Of a DNA stretch of 64,000 nucleotides, positions 51,227-63,656 are shown one piece after another. Numbering within the stretch: the stretch's first letter is position 1; every line of letters starts with the position of its first letter. A model generated the notes under the pieces. It did not search any database. It was given only the letters and a program-made list of their open reading frames with translations, and was not told the DNA's origin. Made by a program: the position numbers and the translations under genes. The DNA is from Archegozetes longisetosus (Eukaryota; Arthropoda; Arachnida; Sarcoptiformes; Trhypochthoniidae), in assembly GCA_018873245.2 (NCBI GenBank), contig JAEMBT020000003.1:3181843-3245842 (forward strand), written 5' to 3'.

Positions 51227-52794
51227 ATGAATTGGCGAAAATTGTTGCGTTTATTACTATTTAATACAAATCGTTATTTCTATTTAAAAATATTGATTCT
51301 ACTGCTTACTATTGTGTTCACATTTTTACTCCTATTAAGTGATAAAGTATTGTCTCAAGCATTTATGATCAACGAATTGTCCGTCAGTCCAGCTAAAAGT
51401 CTTCAAAATTGCCTCAATCACTTTAAAAGGATCGCGAACTATCAACAGACAACTAAAGCCATAATTGATGCGAAAAATGTTAAGACAACTAATACTAATT
51501 ATAATTATTTGAATACAAATGAAGAAGAGATTAGAAAAGCAGTTTATAACAAATCTATTATCAGGTATTAATTTACATATTGTTTGAATATTTTGGTCTT
51601 TATTCAATTGATGCAATCATAGGTTCGGTGACTTTCACTTCAACACCATTAAGATAGCAATCACCGTTTGTAGCGATGAAAGGCTTAAACAAAGTTTGAT
51701 AACACTTAAATCGGCAGTTATTTTAACCAAAAGTAGACTTCATTTCATTATTATGTCAGACGAGCAGAACATGAAGAAAATCAGCCAAAGTGTAAGCCAT
51801 TTCTCACATAATCAGAATTGAGTTGAGCATCAGTTTTAATTGAAACAAATAATTGATATGACATTTAGATATTGACTGAGTGGCCAAATAATATACTGAA
51901 GAGAATCTCGTTTGAAATACGTCTGGTCTCGTTTCCAAATGCTGTTAATGTAGAGGAATGGAAAAAACTATTTAAATTATGTGCTGCTCAGAGACTGTTT
52001 CTGCCCGTAATTCAAATATTTATTAATCTATTTTTATAAACGCTTAAAGATTTAAAACTATACATCAATTTATATTTAATTGCAGACTATCTTAAGTAAC
52101 ATCGATTCGGTACTATATGTGGACACAGACGTTTTATTTCTCACACCTGTTGACCAAATCTGGAGTCATTTTGGACGAATGAATTCTTCGCAAATGGCTG
52201 GCATGTCACCAGAAAGCGAAGACTTTGCCAGTAGTTGGTATCACAGGTTCGCCAAACATCCATATGTTGAAAGACTTGGAGTTAATTCTGGTGTAATGCT
52301 CATGAACTTGACTCGAATGCGTGAATTCGGTTGGCATAACTATTTAGAGCCATATCTGTCGCAGTACAGACTCAGTATTGTTTGGGGCGATCAAGATATT
52401 ATTAATATTATATTTCATTTTCATAGCGGTTTGTTCTGAGTTTGGATTTATCAGTACTTAAACTGACTATTTTTTGTTTTTTCGATCAGATAAGTTGTAT
52501 ATATTTGCGTGTAATTGGAATTATAGACCAGATCATTGTATTTATACTCGAGTTTGTAAAGAGGCTGAAAAAAATGGTGTCAACATACTTCATGGCAATA
52601 GAGGTGTCTTCTTGAACGCTAAACAGCCTGCATTTCGTGCAATATATCAGGCATTTGAAGACTTTGATTTCAATCAAGATCTGTCAGTACTCGTGAAACT
52701 TATGCGGACTCTATTGGACCAAACGGCAAATACTAATTGTGGTAAAGCCAGACTCAGCTTTTTGATGGCTATATCCAGACTAGTGAGAACTTGA
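51227..52794 (+). CDS. GXYLT: Glucoside xylosyltransferase (GXYLT1/2 type)
   Basis: Five coding exons, 51227-51564, 51623-51791, 51869-52006, 52086-52428 and 52490-52794, with introns of 58 to 79 bases, give 430 residues. The N-terminus is a type II membrane anchor (hydrophobic about 20-38) for the Golgi/ER lumen. The catalytic part is glycosyltransferase family 8-like: IKIAITVCSDERLKQSL, WKKLFKLCAAQRLFLP, the DxD motif in LYVDTDVLFL (D228-D230), GVNSGVMLMNLTRMR, WGDQDIINI, CNWNYRPDHCIY and NILHGNRGVF. GXYLT enzymes add xylose in alpha-1,3 linkage to O-glucose on EGF repeats, notably of Notch. All motifs are intact and the length matches the family (about 440), so it should be active. Exon 4 runs through its donor as an open frame for a few codons, but splicing restores the conserved NWNYRPDH block. 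Confidence 0.95.
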
Positions 52795-53420
52795 TTCACA
52801 AAGATTTAACCAAATATTTATTAAATATTTAAAGGAATATTTTTGTAAATAGATTTGAAACACTTAAATCATGTGAACATTGAAGATTTCATTATATTTT
52901 TAAAATATAACCATAATATTTCATCTAATTTCTCAATTAAAACTTTTATAATTATTTGCTGTGAGTGTTAAATAGTTTTTAATCAATTTTTATAATTAAA
53001 GACTATTCTATAAGATCACTGTTCGTCTGTATATCTGTTCACTCCCCTTATAACTGAAGAATTACCCATCGCACAGACTAAAAGAAAGTATCTTTAGCAT
53101 AGACTTGACTTCTAGATTTGAGTTAGGTCATTTTGCTTGCCTTAAAATTTCGACTGAAAACTTCAGTGATTAAAAATCAATTGCTTAACTTAGTCCTTAA
53201 AATTTCTACTTTTAAAATAAATAGATGTGATATTTCATGATAAGAATGTAATATAACTCGTCAATGACGGGGTTATCAACTGCTTTTTTTTAAAGTTCAA
53301 CAAAATAGTCTAAATTGTCTTTGAAAATAATTCTAAAATGGTAACGAATAAAGGTCGCTAAACCGTCACTTCACGAATCAGCTTAAGAATTCAGATATTA
53401 TTTAAATGGCAAATGTTATT

Positions 53421-53520
53421 CGTTTAGCGTACGTGTGCCCGATCGGCGATCTCCCGTGAGTGGAACGCCCGAAGTGGTCTGCAGTTCGAGGAGGGTCGCT
53501 ATTAGTTTGGGTTCAAGAAC
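53421..53520. other. GC-rich island 1
   Basis: About 100 bases of clearly higher GC than the surrounding DNA, containing GTGGTCTGCAGT at 53474-53485. Both strands have short open frames (minus: LIATLLELQTTSGVPL then TGDRRSGTRTLNE). I recognise no rRNA, tRNA, snRNA or protein family. It shares a 12-mer with island 2. Confidence 0.35.
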
Positions 53521-53815
53521 TTAAAGCTGCAGTTTACCCACAGATCTGTTTGTGATTTTGATGTTATTCTATACTCAAAATTAAAAAATATATTACATTT
53601 TAAAAATATAACTCAGTGATGGACCGATTCCCCACTATCTTATATTTTGAATACTTATAAATATTTGATTGAATCCTTTATAAAAATACTGCTTTCACTG
53701 TAAACATAATTTAAGAAATCTATGATTTATTATTGAAAATTTTTTCACATTCGTTATTCATGAATTATTCTTATAATTAATAAAAGACTTAGAAATACGC
53801 TGATAATATTTGTAT

Positions 53816-53891
53816 CTGTTATGAATACTTAATTAGTGTAATTTGCTTTTACACTCTGTTATGATACTTAATTAATGAATGCTTTTACACT
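53816..53891. repeat. Short tandem duplication
   Basis: Two adjacent copies of a unit of about 36-40 bases (53816-53855 and 53856-53891), each starting CTGTTATGA and ending GCTTTTACACT, with a few small differences. Confidence 0.75.
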
Positions 53892-54110
53892 TTCAAAATG
53901 ATATTCCCTATAAAATTCATTAAAATGGAGATATTTTGCTCAGATTCAATGTAATTTGATTATTGTCGAAGTTTAAAGCGAATTTCTAAATAGTTTCTAA
54001 ATAGATCTCATTATCATTTGCATGTTCAAAATCAAGGCTATCTTTACGGATAGTTTCGGTTGTATGCTTGTGGTTCAAAGTTGAATTCAGTCCGTAATCA
54101 ATAATTATAT

Positions 54111-54240
54111 GTGGTCTGCAGTCCAGTGCGTCTCGAGACCTCGTGGGCTGCGATTGAGCTGGCCCTTAGTAATTCTTCTTTCGCACACCTATAGCATAAG
54201 CCCGAGAGTGCCTGAGAATGAGCTCAATTAAAAACATGTT
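54111..54240. other. GC-rich island 2
   Basis: About 130 bases of raised GC that begins with the same GTGGTCTGCAGT (54111-54122) as island 1 and includes the palindrome GTCTCGAGAC. No gene family or RNA fold was recognised. It may be part of the same dispersed element as island 1. Confidence 0.35.
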
Positions 54241-55337
54241 AACTCATTCCCTACGAGCTGTTGAGTAATTTAGAGTTGAATAATGACATCAAGGGATTTT
54301 TGAAGTGAAGCCACATTTTAGTCTTAATAATTCTTATGTTAATGACTTTTGTTTTTCAAGCCATTAATTTTTTCCTTAGAAAACATTTCTTCTGATAATT
54401 CAAATAATCATGGTTTTGACTGAAGATACTTAGCGATTTACATCATAATAGTATTAGAACTTTGAGATTTTTGTAGTTACAAACTTAAACATTAGGAAAA
54501 GCATTAAATTGATTGATTGCCTTCAAAATTACAGAAAAACCTAAATATTATGTAAAAAACATTCAAATTAATGTCAATGCTATGCAATCACATAAAAGTG
54601 ATTATTTTAATGATTTTCAGCGTTTTGCTGTATATTTGAAAATTTAAGATACAATGTTTCAAATTCCATCAGATTCTGGCGAAATAGCTTCAGTTCTCAC
54701 ATTAATTTTTGGTCAGAAACCATTACTCAAATACAAAATTATAATTGAAATAATATAGGATAGCCAACTTAGTCAAAATATGGTTTTTATTAATAAGACA
54801 CAAACATTTTCAATTGGGTGGTTCACAGCTATTCAGATCAAAAGTTTTGTAAAATGCAAATAATTAAAAAAAGATAAAAACAATAGTGCTTTCAAAAGTT
54901 AGTCTCAAATTTTGAACTTAAAGTTTGAATCCGGAGTCGAAGACAAAAGACAGTAGAAGAAAGGATGATTCAACAAATTGTATTGTAAAACATATTCAAC
55001 ACAATGGTGTGGCGCATCGCTTGTGGTGTTGCCGTTAATTTTTCAATACTTTCAATATACTTTCAATATAGTTTCTGGAGGCTGTTGTTGCTTTTGTAGT
55101 TTTGTACTAACCCATTGGCATTATCTTTCCTAACGTTAAAGGGAGCAAAGAGAGGAACGACAAGAACGTGATCAAACATGAAAGCCAACTATTTTTTCTT
55201 TCATCTAATTTAAATTTGGTTAAAATCAATTTATTCGCTATATCATACGAGTCTAAAACACTAATTTCATCAATCATCCAAACATTCAATCAACTGATTC
55301 ACCTAAAGACCCATCGATTTAGAAGTTTTTCAGTCAG

Positions 55338-55339
<2 letters not shown>

Positions 55340-55391
<52 letters not shown>
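55340..55391. repeat. (CT)n microsatellite
   Basis: About 26 uninterrupted dinucleotide units. Frames crossing it encode serine-leucine runs and should be ignored. Confidence 0.95.
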
Positions 55392-55393
<2 letters not shown>

Positions 55394-55885
55394 GCTCTTT
55401 CTCCTAACACCGAATCCATTGCCACTTATTGTCTATTTCGTGAAAAACAAGCATTGAATTTCTGCCACAACCTCTGGATCTATCATCTTATAAATGTAGG
55501 CTTGGGTGTGAAGCAGTACACCTGTTGTTAAAACAGTTGAGGATAAGTCCAATACTTTTATCCCATGTCTGGTCGAACATAACCTATCGAATTTACAGAA
55601 TAGTCTAACTTTTCAAAAACAAATATTCAATTCTAAGTTCTATTATTTTAAGCCAATCTTTCTCAACAAAAATTGATTTAAGACTAAACAAAATATTCAA
55701 CCTTCAAGTTTAAGGACTCGTTTGAAGTTTGAATTATTTACTGAGGATTCAGTGAAATAGGATTTAAACAAAAGCGTTACTTAACTACCGGATAGCCATT
55801 TAGTTGAGATCCAGCGACTGCCCACTCCGTAAACAATATTATTAGAGGAAGTATTACTCCATGAATGCGAAGACGAGTTTCACTT

Positions 55886-56092
55886 TTAAGGGTAGACTTT
55901 CTCCCAGATATCGATTAATGCATCGGTAACTGGTCTGTAGAGATGAAGTGATTCGATTCTGTCAAAGATACGAGTTAGAGATGAAATGGTCGACAGGTGT
56001 ACGTCTATTATGTTGTTTTGAAGTTTTTTCCCGTTAACAACCGTCACGAACGTGTGTCTCTTTGTATAGCTTGTCACAACCACTCCAACCAT
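55886..56092 (-). CDS. Unrecognised ORF or exon
   Basis: An ATG at 56090-56092 opens 68 codons with balanced composition: MVGVVVTSYTKRHTFVTVVN, then TISSLTRIFDRIESLHLYRP and TDALIDIWEKVYP. A plausible splice acceptor (TTTTTAG) lies about 24 bases upstream in the same open frame. Shortly after the stop, in another frame, runs a hydrophobic stretch (IHGVILPLIILFTEWAVAGS) that could belong to the same broken gene. I recognise no family. It could be a real exon, a decayed gene or chance. Confidence 0.3.
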   Translation of the reverse strand: MVGVVVTSYTKRHTFVTVVNGKKLQNNIIDVHLSTISSLTRIFDRIESLHLYRPVTDALIDIWEKVYP

Positions 56093-59000
56093 TTTGTCCA
56101 CAAATTGAATCTAAAAACTTTCTAACATCACTACATTTTCTGACAATTATTTCGCTTCCTTCAAATCCTTTTTAGATATACTTCAAACTCATATTTGTGA
56201 AAATCCTTTATTTTGAGCAACTTCAAAACAGCAAAATTGTTGTCTAAAAATGCCCAATAAGTTTAAGTTTAGACACATTCAAATTACAGATGGATTCAGA
56301 TAATCGATACGCATTTCTAAAGAAGTTTGCTTAATAGTACTTTATTTAGTATTGAATTGGTTTGACTTTTCAAATGGGATATCTTTTGAGTCAATCACAT
56401 AATTTTATTTTATTTGAGACTATATCAAATATTTTTATAGGCTGGATTTTACTTTTAAACTGGATTCAAGTTTCTATTACTGATATTTCAGTTCATTTGT
56501 CCTTTAAATTTCTGGATTAAACTTGAGCTCAGTTTGATTCTTCTTAGACTAACTGATCCTTGATTTAGAAATAAGATAAAGAAATAACTCTTATTGAGAA
56601 ATAATGTTTAGAAGAAGTGGTGAAGCCTGAAAATTTCGAGTGGAGTGTACAAAGTCTGAAATTCAAAGTGGGCTCTGCACATCATTTTGATACATATTTT
56701 CCCCTTTAAAGCCTATTGTGTAATGGTTTTAGATTTGAATTATAATCTATTTTTACATTATTTTGTAGCAATGATTGCAACAAATTAAGAAAATTCATAT
56801 TGATAAATATACAACACTTTAGGTTAAGTTGACTTCAGATTTGAATTGGTGGTGACCAACAACCAAAACACCACTACTGGCTTCGCTATTGTTTAAACCA
56901 TAATAAATAAATTTGAGATAAAATTATTTTTTCATTCACAAAATTCCTAAACGATGAATCAGAAAATAGTTTATATACAGAATATTCTGGATCTCTCCAA
57001 TAAATCTCTATCAATAAATCAAATCTAACGATTGGAATTGTAATAAAAATAAATCTTAGTGTCTCTAAAAAGATTCAGCTCTTTCTAGGCCTGCAATCCA
57101 TTTTGAACTGTCAGGGAATAACACAATTGCTAACTTTTTCCTTACTTTCATTCCATAACCAATCATTCAATTGAAACACTATTTTCTCTGAGTTTTCTTA
57201 TTCTATTACTAAATTACTTTTATTCAACTGCCTATACTATAAAATAATTTATACAATCTAACTCTAAATATAGCCGAATAACTAAGAGAAAGTATTTATT
57301 ATTTCATAGAAACTACACTCTCAGCTCACATATCTCTGCAATAACTTTTGAAAAATTAGTTCTTCAAGTCTTGTCACTCTTTATTAGAAAAATCAAACGT
57401 GAGTCAAATATGAGCAATTCGTCCAATTTTAGCTATGAGTTTGACTAATTTTCATAGATTTATGGGCTTCAAAATGAAAGCTATTATGATTTTCTTATTC
57501 AAACCAATTACAAGTCTCTCGAGAAATATTGATTCTAGCGCTTAATCCTTGTTGAAATAAAACCATAAATAAGATTTATATGAACTAATATCGGTCTACC
57601 CTCCTAAGGGCAATGTTGTCCCTTATTTTCAATTGATCCCCTAATATCTGATAGCTATAGAGCAAAATGAATATCAGTATACGATAGCCGGACATAACAA
57701 ATACATTTAAATTTGATGCCAGACTTCCTACTATTATAGCTAACAATTACATTTGATTGACGAAAATACTTGAGTCTGAGGGAAGTCGAGACCAACTTCT
57801 CTTATATCTTGTTTTGAAAACAGAATCCAATCGATAGAGAGCTTTGTTGGGTGTTTAGGTGGGTACTTATGCTCGAACGGATAAATTTGGGTATAAATTA
57901 AAGTTGATTAACAAGACTATGGAATAAGGAAAGAATGTAATGAAGCGCTTAAATCCTTTGGGAACATATCCAATAGTAACTCATATTCTAATAATATACT
58001 CTATTATTCCAATTGAATAATAGGCATTTCGTTTGTACATTAAATTAATTATTCACTTCGGAAGCTTTGTGAGCCTATCTGTCGCTACGTTTTGATTCCT
58101 TCAAAATATTTGTTCTGCAGAACAGCTCGAAATTTGCTCTTGTTTTCAAATTTTACTCATATTGTTTACAATGAAACAAAATCTTCGAATAAATCAATTA
58201 GGAGTTACTTTTTTTAATAAGTAAGAAACTTTGAAAGCAGTAGCTTATGTAACATATGACTATGTAATCTATGTTAACCTAGAATTCTATACCTAAGCTA
58301 TGATTTAACATATAAATCAAAGCTCAGATTTCGTGCAAAACAATATATTTCCGTCGAGAATAGAAAAGTATTTGAAATTGAAAACTAATTTCTACGAGTA
58401 TCTATAGAAGTAAAGTATGAAATGGAGAATTGATACAGAATTTTAGTATTGATATTATATAGTTCTGTATTGGATGGTCTGATACTCGGATCTGATTCCA
58501 AAAGATAGATACAAGAATTCAGAAGAATCAATTATTATAAAAATTATTTCACTAATAAATGGTTAAAAAATTTTTTGAATCGAACTCTAAACTTTTGCTT
58601 ATGTATAAGACAATAGTCTTATACAATAATAATTCGTTAGATAACAAGTATTTAAAATTTGTTTAAAACTTAAAGGACTTGGAATCTAGTAGAGTGAAGT
58701 GAGGAACTGTATTTCTATCCAATCTCCTCAATATATTGTAATAACTTTTTGATGAGATGAGAAACACGAGAGATAAGTTTCTCTAGATTTCCTATCTGAT
58801 TGAGTGAGATTAGGGATATTTGATTTGATTTTTTATATTCAGCTAGATAAGAAACAATAATAATCGACTCGAACATTACTTCTATCATTGCTGAAAATTG
58901 GAGTGATTCGAGAAAAAAATCACAAATCTTGTTTGAAAGCATTTCTAAATACCTGGTAATTTAACCTTATTCCAATTATTATAATAGTTGCAAAATTCAT

Positions 59001-60892
59001 ACTTTCTTTAATTTTAAAAGACTAAAAAGTGTTTTTAGATAATCCTCTCAAATGAGACCCAAACTATTTCCAGATTCATAGTTTAATTTTATTAAACTAA
59101 ATCAACCCGATTATAGTCGCCTAATAAAGTTCAGTACAAAACTGGCTTTCACCTCTGTTCAACTGTAAAATAGTTGAAGTGAGTTGGTCTCAAAAAAGTG
59201 GTCAATGCTTTTACGATTCATAGACTTCACATAAGGATATTTTTCTAATATTGATCGTCTGCTGAAATGTTTTGAATTTTCAAGTTACATTGTACAATTC
59301 CGTTCCAACTGAGCAATTTTCATTCCTCCTGATTCAATAAAGTTTGACATAAAATAGTTTTGTTTATATAGTATTGAATTACAATACAAGTCGACACGTG
59401 AGTCATTATAGACTTCTGTGCCATTAATTGAGTTTCATTTCTGGTCCACGATCTTTGTTTTATAAGAAATAATTGAGAGGGTTAAAAAGATAGGACTCAA
59501 GTGGAAGTTTTTCTGTATTCTACAGTCTATATACAAAGCCTGCTTATTTGGTCTTTTCATTGATTGAAACTTAATTTTGTCTCAATTTCTATCAATTATT
59601 TCATTGGCATTAATTTTTAAGCTAATATTGGAATTAACTTTTCAATCACTAGTCTGCTTCAATATATGTATTGGTGACGACCAAATCAGTATTATTCCTT
59701 TAGTATTATTCTATTCATGAGTGATAACGAAAATTGAGCTCAATCTAGGCAAGCATTATTCAACTTTATGAAAGTTTAGCCTTTTCAGCTCATAATGAAG
59801 AGACCATTCAATTTGAATACTTATGATAAATTGACTAGATGTATATTCACTCACTATTTATGCATAGTAAACACTGACTCAGATTAGTTCGAGTTTTGGG
59901 AGTTGCAACTCTCAAAACCACTAATTATGACTAAAGACTGGCTTCGATAGGGTTTTCCAATAGTCGGTCTGAACCTTATGATTCAAAAAATGTTGAACGA
60001 TCGTGAAATATGCAGTTAAACGAGCACGCATTCCTAGAAATCACAATTCTATCAAATTTCTTACAAAATGCGTGACTATTTTGAGTTTTTGTTTTCATAT
60101 GAAACTCAAGTAAACAAACTTTTATGCTGTTTCTAAAAACGAAAATCGTTTTAGCATTTGAATTTTTTCCCAGAAAACAATGTTAAGAGATTTTAGTAAA
60201 ATTCAAACAAATTTAAAGAGCTTTAAAACTGAATAAGTTTGCAAAAGTTGTATCGAAATCAAAATATTATTCACTTTGCGCCAGTAATTTTTTTTTAGAT
60301 TAAACTAAACAACAAAAAAGTTGACAAATGGTAACAAGTTCTCTACAAATCAATAAATACAACTCATCTTTAAATTTGGTCTAAACTAAAATCTCTGTTC
60401 CACTTTTATACTGCAAAATTGATGATTCAATTTATTATTATATTGTTACAAAAATATTTGGTGATCACATTTTAGTGCCAAGACTACTGTCTAGTTGAGG
60501 GTCGAACTACAACATATATATATATATACTATTGCAGTTCATTAATATTGCTTCACCTTTTTGTCATCCGTTGAAGATTAGGTGAGATTACATTGCGTGA
60601 GATGAGGATAATAGAAGAATGAGTGAGAGAATAGAGAGCCGGCTCTAGATACCAGTGAGAGACAGAAAAGTCACTTAGAATAATACGATTAATGCTATCT
60701 ATCTCTCGCTTGAGAAGGAGGAGGAGGAGGTTAGGGATGGGGATGAACAATAGGGATAGTTTTGCTCTCTAAAGCGAGAAAATGCTTTTTGTTAGATAAA
60801 AGCACTCAAACGACTCACAAATATTGAGAGCATTTCTATTTGAAGGAGAGGGTCAGCTCGTTTTTTAAATGTGATTCTATGGCATGCATTGG

Positions 60893-60972
60893 GTTAGGAA
60901 TATGTTGAATAGTGTTAGGAATATGTTGAATAGTGTTAGGAATATATTGAATAGTGTTAGTAATGTAGTTGA
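60893..60972. repeat. 21-base minisatellite, about 3.7 copies
   Basis: Units GTTAGGAATATGTTGAATAG plus T at 60893-60913, 60914-60934 and 60935-60955 (one change in the third), then a partial, diverged fourth copy. It follows a GA-rich run (about 60715-60740). Confidence 0.9.
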
Positions 60973-61665
60973 AAGTAGTATATCCTTAGGGAGTCGCTCT
61001 AAATAGTAATAGGAGATGATCTATTCTCTACTTTTTCTCTACCCAAATTCTTTTCAATACTAATATAATCCATTATATAGTCTTCAATTCTAACCTCCCT
61101 TAAGTAATAATCTCTTCACATCTACTTCATCACCACTTTCTTTACACGTTTATATGTTTTTGCTTTAACTCTGCTTTTAGTTTGAGTTAAATGAAGATTT
61201 CTGGCTTCAAATGCTGACCGTTTCCTTTATAGAATAGTTGGCTATTTCTTATTTATTAGACTTTCATTTAGTCACTTATTATATACAGTATAATAAACAC
61301 ATAGAGTATAGCAGTTAATGTTCGGTTGTAGTCATGTTGGAATTTGTGATGTTCTCTAACAGTTATTTCGTGTAATATTTTCTCTGTTTTGCGCTCAAAT
61401 ATATACTTATACTTATATTAAACATTTGTAACGTTGAGAGGTTTACAGATTATATAAGGTGTTTGCCTACTTCTCAAGCTCAAACTCAAACTGAAATTAT
61501 GAGTCCAATCAAAATTGATGATTACTTAACGTAGGATCGACTCTCTCTACTTTTAGCTCTTTACTACTTCTACAGCTGCAGTAATACAATTCTCCACCTA
61601 ATTCTAGCTAAATATATAACAAAAACTCCATGTATGATCGTAACAATAAAATATAGTTAAATTAC

Positions 61666-61707
61666 ACGAAAATACCTTTACGAAAATACTTTACGAAAAT
61701 ACTTTTA
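61666..61707. repeat. Short tandem repeat, three copies
   Basis: Three near-identical units of 13-15 bases (ACGAAAATACTTT type) in tandem. Confidence 0.8.
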
Positions 61708-63526
61708 CCAATCAATGCTACTTCAATTTATTATTCAGTTATCTATTTTCGAGAAAAGTACTCTCAAAGTAAACATCTTATCAAAAATAATCTTTCTTAC
61801 GATTCTTAAATTGGTTTAAAAAACGTTACAAAATCAATGTTTTATAGTTTTAATTTTCTAATGACTCGTCGAAAGAAGTTTAATTTTTTATTCTCGAGCA
61901 CTTCTCAGAAGAAGCGATAAGATATGAGACTCGAAAAATAGGAGTCTGAGAATAATCCAGTTCTTTAAAGTAAGCCTCATAATGACAGAGACTGATTATG
62001 GCGAAACAATTTCATATTTGATGTTATAGTCAGCTATATTGCCGTTTGACAAATGAATTTATTTCATAATACATTATATTTCATTCATTTGTAACTGCGA
62101 GTCATGCAACCGATCCATTCTTCCCAAAGTATTTCAGTTTTTTTGTAAGAGAAAAAATTGTTCCTCCAAAAATTCTTTCTTCACTTTTCGACTCAAACAT
62201 ACATTTGAAAATATAGATCATTGAAATTTAGTGCTTAAACAAGGAGCAAACGTTCACTTCCTCCACATCAATTTGATGGTTTGGTTTAATATATGCAAAG
62301 AGAGTATTCATAAAATTGATATAAACTTGTAATGATTTTTCTCGTGTGACTCCAAATATAAAAAGTTCTTATAATCTATTGAACGCTAACTTCTCGCAGA
62401 GAGAATGATAAAGACTAGACTAAAAATAAATTTCTGTATTTTACTTTGAATTATTGATGAAGACTTGAATTTGGTTAGTAGAGGATTGAGAAAGAGTTTG
62501 ATGTTCTGTTGTTTATTAAGAAAATTGTCAGTTGTATTTATATATAGCATTGTCTTTGTATACATACATATGATGTGACTCTTAAAACAAAAGGCATCTC
62601 ATGGGAGTAAGAGTGCCAACACATGACTAACTTATTTGACATACTCTTCACTCCTATCTCAACAATATCTGCACCAGAAATGCTTTCCAACAAAAAATCC
62701 GAACATGTTTAAAGTCACTACTGGAAGCTGAAAGCACTCTTTCTGAATACCTTTCATGAATTTATATCTGTTTTTCTGAGCTTCCAATCAATATTCAAGC
62801 GTAAAATCATTGTTAAGTTACATTTTACATAGAATCTCTGTCGAAATTTTTGCACAAAGCTTATTTTATTAAATATTGTGTTCAATACTAAGCTTGTTAT
62901 ACAAAAGAGTTCAGAATTGTTAATAAAATTAGAGCTTTCTTAATGAATATGAAGATATATTGATAACGCTTAATTAGTTATACAATAAAAGTTTGAAAAA
63001 TAATCAATAATGCAATGCATTGTATGATAAAAACTTATTAATTTTATCAATGCTTTACACAATTACTTGACTCAACTGATAGAATCGCTAATAAATTTTA
63101 TCTGGATTTTATTATTGAGATTTCATACAACAAAAAATGCTAACTACAATATCAAAAGAATACTTAGAATCAAGAAAAAGGGTCCGTCGAAATAGCAGCC
63201 ACTGATGAGTTACTTAATTTGTACGAACTCGTGCTCACAATCATAGAGAGTGTGCAAAAAAAGCAGATTTCAGCTTTTCTCCAGTATAATATATTCTTTT
63301 ATGAATGAGCCTTAATATAAAACTTTATATTTGGTTTATTTTGGAGGAATGTATGATTCCCAGAAATGCATTATCTAATCTCATTCACAAATCAATTTCA
63401 GTATACTTTTTGGGAAAAACCATTTGATACACAATCGATAGTATGTTAAATATGGTATTATAAATGTTAATAAATGCAACCAATTCTATCTTTCTATCTC
63501 TCTCTCTCCTCTCCCTCTTATGTCAG

Positions 63527-63656
63527 ACGTTTCAAAAGTTTGATTTTGACGAAAAAACAGTAACTCTTCAGCTGGGAGTGAAGTGCGAGCCAGAGAATTT
63601 CTTTTGTCGAAATAAAGATTTCTTTTGTAATGAAAATGTATGGAAAAATATGTTCG
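63527..63656 (+). CDS. Putative internal exon of an unrecognised gene
   Basis: A long CT-rich tract ends in CAG at 63524-63526, an excellent splice acceptor. The following 130 bases stay open in one frame (43 codons plus one base): TFQKFDFDEKTVTLQLGVKC, then EPENFFCRNKDFFCNENVWK and NMF, up to a possible donor GTACTG at 63657. Three cysteines are spaced C-x6-C-x6-C. The composition is less AT-biased than the flanks. I recognise no family. If real, the other exons should lie to the right of the window or in the unassigned DNA to the left. Confidence 0.35.

Larger units (their letters stand above)
52795..63526. other. Gene-poor right part of the window
   Basis: Nearly 11 kb, AT-rich, with no gene that I recognise. 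It begins with the xylosyltransferase 3' flank (an ATTAAA about 25 bases after the stop may be its poly(A) signal). It holds two GC-rich islands, a short tandem duplication, a long CT repeat, an unrecognised minus-strand ORF (55886-56092), a 21-base minisatellite and a short 13-15-base tandem repeat, all listed separately. Other longer frames (58715-58942 and 60553-60750, minus) are low-complexity or overlap GA-rich repeats and are not called. Confidence 0.5.

Noticed and set aside
53421-53530. A tRNA, 5S or snRNA gene in GC-rich island 1
   Set aside because: A word like the tRNA B box (GGGTTCAAG) occurs, but no A box at the right spacing and no cloverleaf could be drawn; the sequence does not match 5S, U6 or other snRNAs that I know.
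55168-55407. A plus-strand frame ending in serine-leucine repeats
   Set aside because: It is the translation of the CT microsatellite.
58715-58942. A 75-codon minus-strand frame
   Set aside because: Ile/Leu/Ser/Glu-rich without motif, splice context or neighbours; probably chance.
60553-60750. A 65-codon minus-strand frame beginning with a Leu run
   Set aside because: Its Leu run is the translation of a GGA repeat; no other support.
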